The notes beneath the pieces were generated by a model. That model searched no databases. It saw only the letters and a program-made list of their open reading frames with translations, and was not told the DNA's origin. Shown here piece after piece: positions 58,009-64,000 of a DNA stretch of 64,000 nt. Each line of letters starts with the position of its first letter. The first letter of the stretch is position 1. The position numbers and the translations under genes were made by a program. This DNA comes from Parasponia andersonii (lineage: Eukaryota > Streptophyta > Magnoliopsida > Rosales > Cannabaceae), in NCBI GenBank assembly GCA_002914805.1, contig JXTB01000082.1, forward strand, positions 853,802-917,801, written 5' to 3'.

Positions 58009-59386
58009 CGTAAGTCTAAGGTTAGCTAACCTAAGAGGGGCGATGAATTGGGTTGTAAAAACTTTTGAAAATTTTCCTTGACAAACAAGTAAATTGTGCA
58101 AATAAAGGCAATCGCAAGTAAAAATAGCTAAATTGTATGCACAAGATCAAAATAAAATAAATTAAAGAGATAGGGATAGAGAAATACAAACACTATTTTT
58201 TACGAGGTTCAACAAACACGACGATTTGTATATGTCCCTAGCACTTGGGATCCCACTTCGAGCTATCTACTATCAGATCAAAAGAATGGGCTTGACTGTC
58301 CTTTTTATACAACAAATTCTTTCTCCTTAGGCACACTCACGCCTTTACAATAGCCTTGAATCCAGCTCTATCATTACTAACGTGGATTGTTTTGACTCCA
58401 GTACTAATCTCACTTAAATTAGGCTATTTATAAATCTGGTATTAACCTCACCTTACAAATACAATTTGGCTTTTGTTTTATGAAAACACTCAACTAAAAT
58501 CTCTCTAATGAAGGATAGGTACAAGATAAGCCTATAGAGAATAAATAATAACACAAAATATGATCTAGTTTGGCTTAATTGACTTTTGTGAAAAAGTGAG
58601 TTTGAAAGTTTGATTCACAAAATTGATTTGAACAACTTCAAAATATGTTTAAAGTAATGTAAGAATGTTCAAAAGTTGTTTCAAGTGTTAAAAAGGCATC
58701 TATTTACAAACTTGAATGAAAACTAGCTGTCTATAACCATTTGACAGACATTCTGTTATTTTTCAGTAGACTGAAAATATTGGCATTTGAAAGTGCAGTT
58801 CTATTGGTCGAATTTGAAAATTACTGAAAAATACATAGGAGGAATCGGTAGACCGATTCTGAAGGCCAATCTGCCAAATCTACCTTAGCGCAATATTTAA
58901 ATTTTATTTCAAGTCTTTTTTAATTATTTTCAAAATGTGATTTTATACACTGGTTTATTATGTAATATGGAACCTACAAAAATTTGTAAATCAATTTTAA
59001 AAGCTTGTATAAAATAAATTTCATATTTTCCTTAGAGATAAATTGATTCGATCGTTTTGCTTTGAAAATTCCCAATTTTATAAAAAATTTGAGCCATTAA
59101 GATCATATTATGTGTAAACAAGTATTCAAGTACAAGAACTAAGTGTTTAACCTTTTGCTAATCCAAGTCTTGTATTTCTGATCTCTGTCTTCAAGCTCTT
59201 TTCTATACATCTTCAGGCTCGGTTCTAATAAGGCCAATATGTATCCATCTTAAGTCTTAATTCCTTGATTAACTTAAGTTAAAAATTTTAAAACTATTTC
59301 ACTACACACTCAAGTTAAATCATTAGTATAGATTCAAATATTTGTTAGCTTCAAAATAAGATAGGAATACAAAGCACGACTCAACA
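58009..59386 (-). repeat. 5' LTR of element C
   Basis: 1378 bp. Starts (on the - strand) TGTTGAGTCGTGCTTTG and ends near GACTTACG. It contains TTTTCAGTAGACTGAAAA (58760-58777), the same motif as the other LTR with one change. Confidence 0.85.
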
Positions 59387-60131
59387 CGGTCTACTGAAAA
59401 TGACAGATTGTTTGTCAAACGGTGTAAAATGGCTAGTTTTTATTCAATTTTATAAACAAAATCGTTTCTAACACTTGAAACAACTTTTGAACACCCTTAC
59501 ATTGCTTATATCATACATTCAAGTTTTTCAAATCAATTTTTGTGATCTAAACTTTCAAATCCACTTTTTCACAAAAATCACTTGAGCCAAACTAGATCAT
59601 ATCTTGTGTTTACGTCTATTCTCTCTAAGCTTTCCTTGTATCAAATAGTTTCATTAGAGTGAGATTCTAGTTGAGAGATTCAACAAAAAATACTAAAATT
59701 TTAATTGTAAGGTGAGGTTGCTACCAGAGTCTAAACAATCTGATTTAGGTGAGGTTGTTCCTGGTGTCTAAACAACCCAAGTGTAAGTGAGATTATCATT
59801 GGAGTCTAAACAACCCATGAGTTGATGAGATTGGCACTATTGTCTAAACAATCCGTGTAGGTGAGGTTGTTACTAGAGTAAAAAAAATCCGAGATTAGAC
59901 ATAATAGAGTCGGAGTTAATACTATTATAAAGGCATGGTTGAGCCTAAAAAAAATTCACTCTATTTGCACAATGGTCAGTCAAGCCCATAATGTTGATCC
60001 AACAGTGAAAAGCTCAAAGCAAGTTACTGAGGGCTGGGGATGTAAGCAAACCATCATGTTTGTTGAACCTCGTAAAAATTGAATTTGTATTTTCTCTATC
60101 CTTGCACTCTTTACTTTAATGTTCATAATAT
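59387..60131 (+). repeat. 5' LTR of element B, second part
   Basis: Continues the LTR left at 49666: CTACTGAAAATGACAG, then TTGTTTGTCAAACGG, through repeated GGTGAGGTTG...TCTAAACAA units (59711-59885) that are expanded relative to elements A and C. It ends near ATGTTCATAATATG, short of the usual LTR end; the binding site and the first part of gag are deleted. Confidence 0.75.
59711..59890 (+). repeat. Minisatellite in the LTR of element B
   Basis: Five units of about 38-45 bp, each with GTGAG(G/A)TTG or close variants followed by a TCTAAACAA-like end. The matching site in element A (33361-33425) has about two units. Confidence 0.7.
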
Positions 60132-62230
60132 GTAGAATATACTTGAACTGTCATATTAAGGTACAAACTTGTTGAAAGAGACAAAAATCAATGTTCTTAC
60201 TAGTCAATACGAATTATTCAAGATGCATAAAGACAAAACTATTGCACAAATAATTTCTAGATTCACTACTAATATTAACTCTCTCAATTCTCTTGGAAAA
60301 TTATTTTCTATCATAGATTTGGTGAACAAAGTGCTAAGGAGTCTTCCTAGAGCATATAGAAGTAAAGTGGTGGCAATTCAAGAAGCAAAAAATATCACCA
60401 AACTTCCTCTAAAAGAACTCATGGGTTTACTCATGACACATGAGATCTTGATGAAAGAACATAACGAAGAAGTTGAAGATGACAACATATGTTCCATGGA
60501 AATTGAAAATAAGGTAAAATCACTTGACCTTAGTGATGATTTTCTTGATGATAGTGATGCTAGTAGTGATTTTGATAATAAAAGTGATGAAAAAGAGTTA
60601 TCATACAATAAGCTACCTATTTATTTTAATGAATTGCATGATAACTATAAATTGCTTGTTTTGAAAAAATAGTACTCTCAAGAAGAAATTATTTCTTTTA
60701 TCAAAAGAAGTTGAGAAACTTTCAAAAGAAAAGGAAGTTATTTTGAATTGTGATATATGTGCATCTTTGAAAAATGAAAGTGCTTCCTTAAAAGAAAAAT
60801 TTTTAGAATAAACCAAAATTATCCACAAATTCACTAATGGAAATAATTTTTATTTAATACTTGGTACACAAAGATGTGTTTTTGACAAAAGAGATATAGG
60901 ATACAAACTTTTCATAAAACGAAAGTATGTCAAAAATTATTTTGTCAAAGCAACATCTAGTAGTGACTCAAAGTATGCATGCAATTATTGCAACCAAAAT
61001 GGACATGCAAACTTTTCATACTCTATTAAGAAAAATACATATTTTGGTATCAAATAAGAATGGGTACAGAAGAATTCAAAGACTAACTCCCAAGAACCCA
61101 AAGTTATGTGGATACAAAAAATCTAAATTTGAAACTTTATTGTAGGTATAAGCAAGAAAGTGGGTACTTCAAGAACAAAACAAATGACTTCACTAAGTTC
61201 TTAACCTTCACAAAGAAATGATGATGAATATTTTATTTTTGGAGACAACACAAAAAGTAAGATCATTGGTATAAGTAACATCGGTAACAACTCGTTGCCT
61301 CTTTGAGAACGTCTTGCAAGAAAATTAATATGCTTACACATTTTTCAACTTTGTGATTAGAATTACTAAATTTTTCTTTAACTTTTCAAATGTTCAATTT
61401 GAATTTTTGAACAAATGAGATTATATCTTTTGATCAAAACAAAATTACTTTTATCATTGTTAAAATATTTTCAAGTCAAGATAAATTTTGTTTTGCTTTA
61501 AAAGAAAATATTTATTGAGTATGTCATTTAAAACTTGGACATACTAATATGGGTGCAATTTCAAAATTTTACTAAAGGAATCTTGTTATGACTTACCTAG
61601 TCTAATTTTTGGAAATAACAAGATTTGTAAAGCATGTCACTCTGAAAACTAAGTTAATTTTTTTAAAAAATATTATTTTTTTGAGTTAGTTGATAATTTT
61701 TCAAAAAGAATTACATGATATTCTTTATTGGTTTCAAAATGGCTTTGGCCATGTCGAAAGCAAATGTTTTGCTAAAATACTTCTAGGCCAAAGTTGTTAA
61801 GAGTATTTATGATGTTTTAAATTGAGTGTTGATTACACTTTGAATAAAATATCATTATGACTTTTGAAATGATGAAAAACTGAAGACAAGTTTGAAAATT
61901 TTGTTTCCAAACCCAATGTTGGAATCTTTCTTAGTTACTCTACTATTAGTAATGCATAAAGAGAGTTTTTCAACAAAAGAACTAAGTAATGGATGAATCT
62001 ATGCATGTGATATTCGATGAGACTAATGGCTCATTCGAGGAGAAAAACATTGATGATATTGTTGTAAGTATAGTATTAAACTTGAATGATTCAAGCTTAA
62101 CAATAAATCAAAAGATAAAAATTAAGTCTAATCTCAACACAAAGAAGAAGAAGAGCATTTGGAAAAATAAAATCTTCACCAACCAATCAAGGTATGTCTT
62201 CTTAAAAAGTTTGGGCTTGAGTACTTAAAG
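60132..62230 (+). pseudogene. Gag, protease and integrase remnants of element B
   Basis: Gag resumes at W/R-I-Y-L-N-like text (60133) and is open from 60169 to 60672 with R-A-Y-R-S-K-V-V-A-I-Q-E-A-K and E-L-M-G-L-L-M-T-H-E. A degenerate second knuckle, C-N-Y-C-N-Q-N-G-H, is near 60979. The protease active site is not recognisable. The integrase linker is seen near 61925-62030 (F-F-N-K-R-T, then E-S-M-H-V-I-F-D-E). No RT or RNase H motif follows, so pol is largely deleted. Confidence 0.7.
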
Positions 62231-64000
62231 CCTTGAAGACACCGAAATGAAGAAAATTTGGTATAGTTGTTTACGATGAAGTGTCTTGAATTATTTTGTT
62301 TGAATATTATTTGTTTTGCTCAAACCTTCAAAAATGATTCTATGCTTATCAATATGATGATTTTTAAATGTTTTATCATTTTTCAAACAAAATTTTTTGG
62401 AAACTAGCAAAAATAGGGTTTTTAGCAGAACAAAAATATTTTCAGTCTTCTGAAAAAGCGGTCTAGATTGTTCTATTTCTTTGCCAATTTCGGCAAATCG
62501 AAAACTAGGTTTCAGTTTACCAAATACTTGTAGTAGGCTATGTATTTAAGTGATTTTAGCGGGTTTTGAATTATTTTCTCTCATTTCTTTGGTCTTATTT
62601 AACGTTTTTTTACGAACTTAATTTTGACTAACATTTTAATTGCTCATATATGATTTAAATAAATTACACAATGCATATTGTTTAAACTCTTATATTTGTG
62701 TAAAATGCTTGATAGTTTCTATATGACAAATACCATACATAATTAATTGAATTATTTTGTTAATATTAGTAATGTATTGGAACTCAAAATGACATGTTGC
62801 TTGAATTCAATATTTATATTTTGTAACTTCATCCTTTTGAATATTTGCGTATGATTTTTTTGTCCTATGACATTTATGATAACAAATTTTTTTATGAATA
62901 TCATACATAAGGTTCTCATTAGTTTTCAAGATATGGTTTATTTCTTATGGTTGTTTAAACTTAGATAATATATCATGTTTGGATTGGATACTTATTATGA
63001 GTTGCTTATTTATGTTTTTACTTTGTATTTGTTAATCGATGTCAATCTTATCCTTTATATTTATACAACTTTTTGATAATATAAAAAGAAGAGAAGAATG
63101 TGCTTTGATTTATTGCTTTAATTGGTATCAACTTGATATAGCTTTGCAAAATACAATTGGTATCAAACGTGGTTATTCTTTTTCTTCAAATATAATCGGT
63201 AATTTTTAAAAAAAATAATAATTGGTATCTAATTGATATCTCTCATATATGATTGATCTTTTCTTATTTTGGTTATTAACATTTTGGTCATAATTTATAT
63301 ATTGAGGGGGAATATATTTATGATTTGCTTGTACTAGAGTCGTCATATCATTTTTCATAAATTGTGACATGCTCTTTATAGTTAGATGGAAATAAAGAAA
63401 GAGAGATTATTGAGAGATTATTTCACTATTGTGTTATAATGATTTGAATTTCTCCAATACTTTGTGATAATTATATTTGGAGAAATATATTTTCAAAAAG
63501 TGCAATATTAAAAATTAAAGCTTTCATAATCTTGACTTGATGAAACTTCTCTATTTGAATGTGCTATAGTTGTTATACTTATTATCAATAAAGGAAGTTT
63601 TGCTTAAAATTTTTTTTAAAAAAAAGGAATGCTCTTGTTTTCACTTTGGTATCATATTATTGTTCAATCTTATGTTTGATATTGTCATTCTTATTTTGAA
63701 TCTTGTTCAATTATAGCTTCTTCTATATATCTTAATTGCTTAATTTGTAATAGTATTTTTCACATTGGGAGAAAATTGTATGTGTATTGCTTTTTTATAT
63801 AATTTTCTCATGAATTCAAATGAAGAGAGTAATATAGTGAATTAATGTGGGGAGAATCTTATTTCAAAGGGAAAATTTGATTTAGCACACATTTTTAATG
63901 TTATTATAATATACTTATGATACTTAATTGAGTTAAAAAGAGGAGTAAGTCCCATTTACTTTGTAAAGTATATTTTGAGATAAAGCTTAAAATATGGTAA
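62231..64000 (+). other. Probable 3' part of element B, decayed
   Basis: A palindrome-type pair (TTTTCAGTCTTCTGAAAA near 62439 and TTTCGGCAAATCGAAAAC near 62492) marks the spacer that follows RNase H in the other elements. Beyond it the DNA is AT-rich with no third ORF. A TTGAGGGGGAA tract near 63301 could be a purine tract, but no LTR was found before the window end. Confidence 0.4.

Larger units (their letters stand above)
49667..59386 (-). mobile_element. SIRE-like Ty1/copia retrotransposon, element C
   Basis: 9720 bp on the - strand. LTRs: 58009-59386 (5') and 49667-51080 (3'). Internal order on the - strand: binding site, gag, protease, integrase, RT, RNase H, third ORF, purine tract. 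It lies inside the LTR of element B. The flanks CAATT (49662-49666) and CGGTC (59387-59391) differ only by transitions, so they may be a decayed 5-bp duplication. All genes are broken. Confidence 0.85.

Overview
This window is AT-rich, intron-bearing nuclear plant DNA, most probably from a eudicot. Introns follow GT-AG rules, the only clearly intact host gene is a plant-type heavy-metal ATPase, and most of the rest is decayed plant transposons (Ty1/copia SIRE-type, Ty3/gypsy Tekay-like, CACTA, MITEs). No bacterial-type operons, CRISPR arrays or rRNA were seen, and no confident tRNA gene.

Left part (1-4945): the 3' end and 3' LTR (636-2979) of a gypsy-like element sits next to a degraded CACTA-type element with a Ulp1-like (C48) peptidase fragment (about 3050-4039). 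The CACTA part ends in subterminal repeats and a terminus at 4945. After an AT-rich intergenic stretch comes the host gene: TATA box near 6661, a probable 5'UTR intron, and nine coding exons from 7345 to 19122. They encode a P1B-type Zn/Cd-transporting ATPase of the HMA2/HMA3/HMA4 group, 1006 codons plus stop. All catalytic motifs are present, as is a tail of about 300 residues rich in Cys and His. Intron 1 (4.4 kb) contains a TIR element. Intron 3 holds a possible tRNA-derived SINE and two copies of one MITE in opposite orientation.

Middle part: a CACTA element complete at both ends (20693-29236, TGT duplicated on each side) carries stop-ridden TNP2-like transposase and a second transposase-like gene. 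After an intergenic stretch, a SIRE-like copia element (element A, + strand, 32446-41422, site duplication CCGTT/CCATT) appears to have split an old gypsy LTR. Its gag, protease, integrase, RT, RNase H and extra third ORF are all broken. The third ORF and the start of the 3' LTR are replaced by a 380-bp foreign piece that carries its own primer-binding site.

Right part: more gypsy LTR debris with a further insertion, a small TIR element, a tandem array with a period of about 195 bp, and a second diverged CACTA copy. That CACTA copy is cut at 49025 by a + strand SIRE-like element B, whose LTR is in turn split by a - strand SIRE-like element C (49667-59386). Element B resumes at 59387 and runs towards or past the window end. 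The nesting order is CACTA-2, then B, then C. Apart from the metal ATPase I see no intact host gene. The most unusual signals are the lineage-specific palindromes shared by the LTRs and 3' internal regions of the SIRE-like elements, the inverted MITE pair in the ATPase intron, and a 181-bp duplication with an N at its junction.
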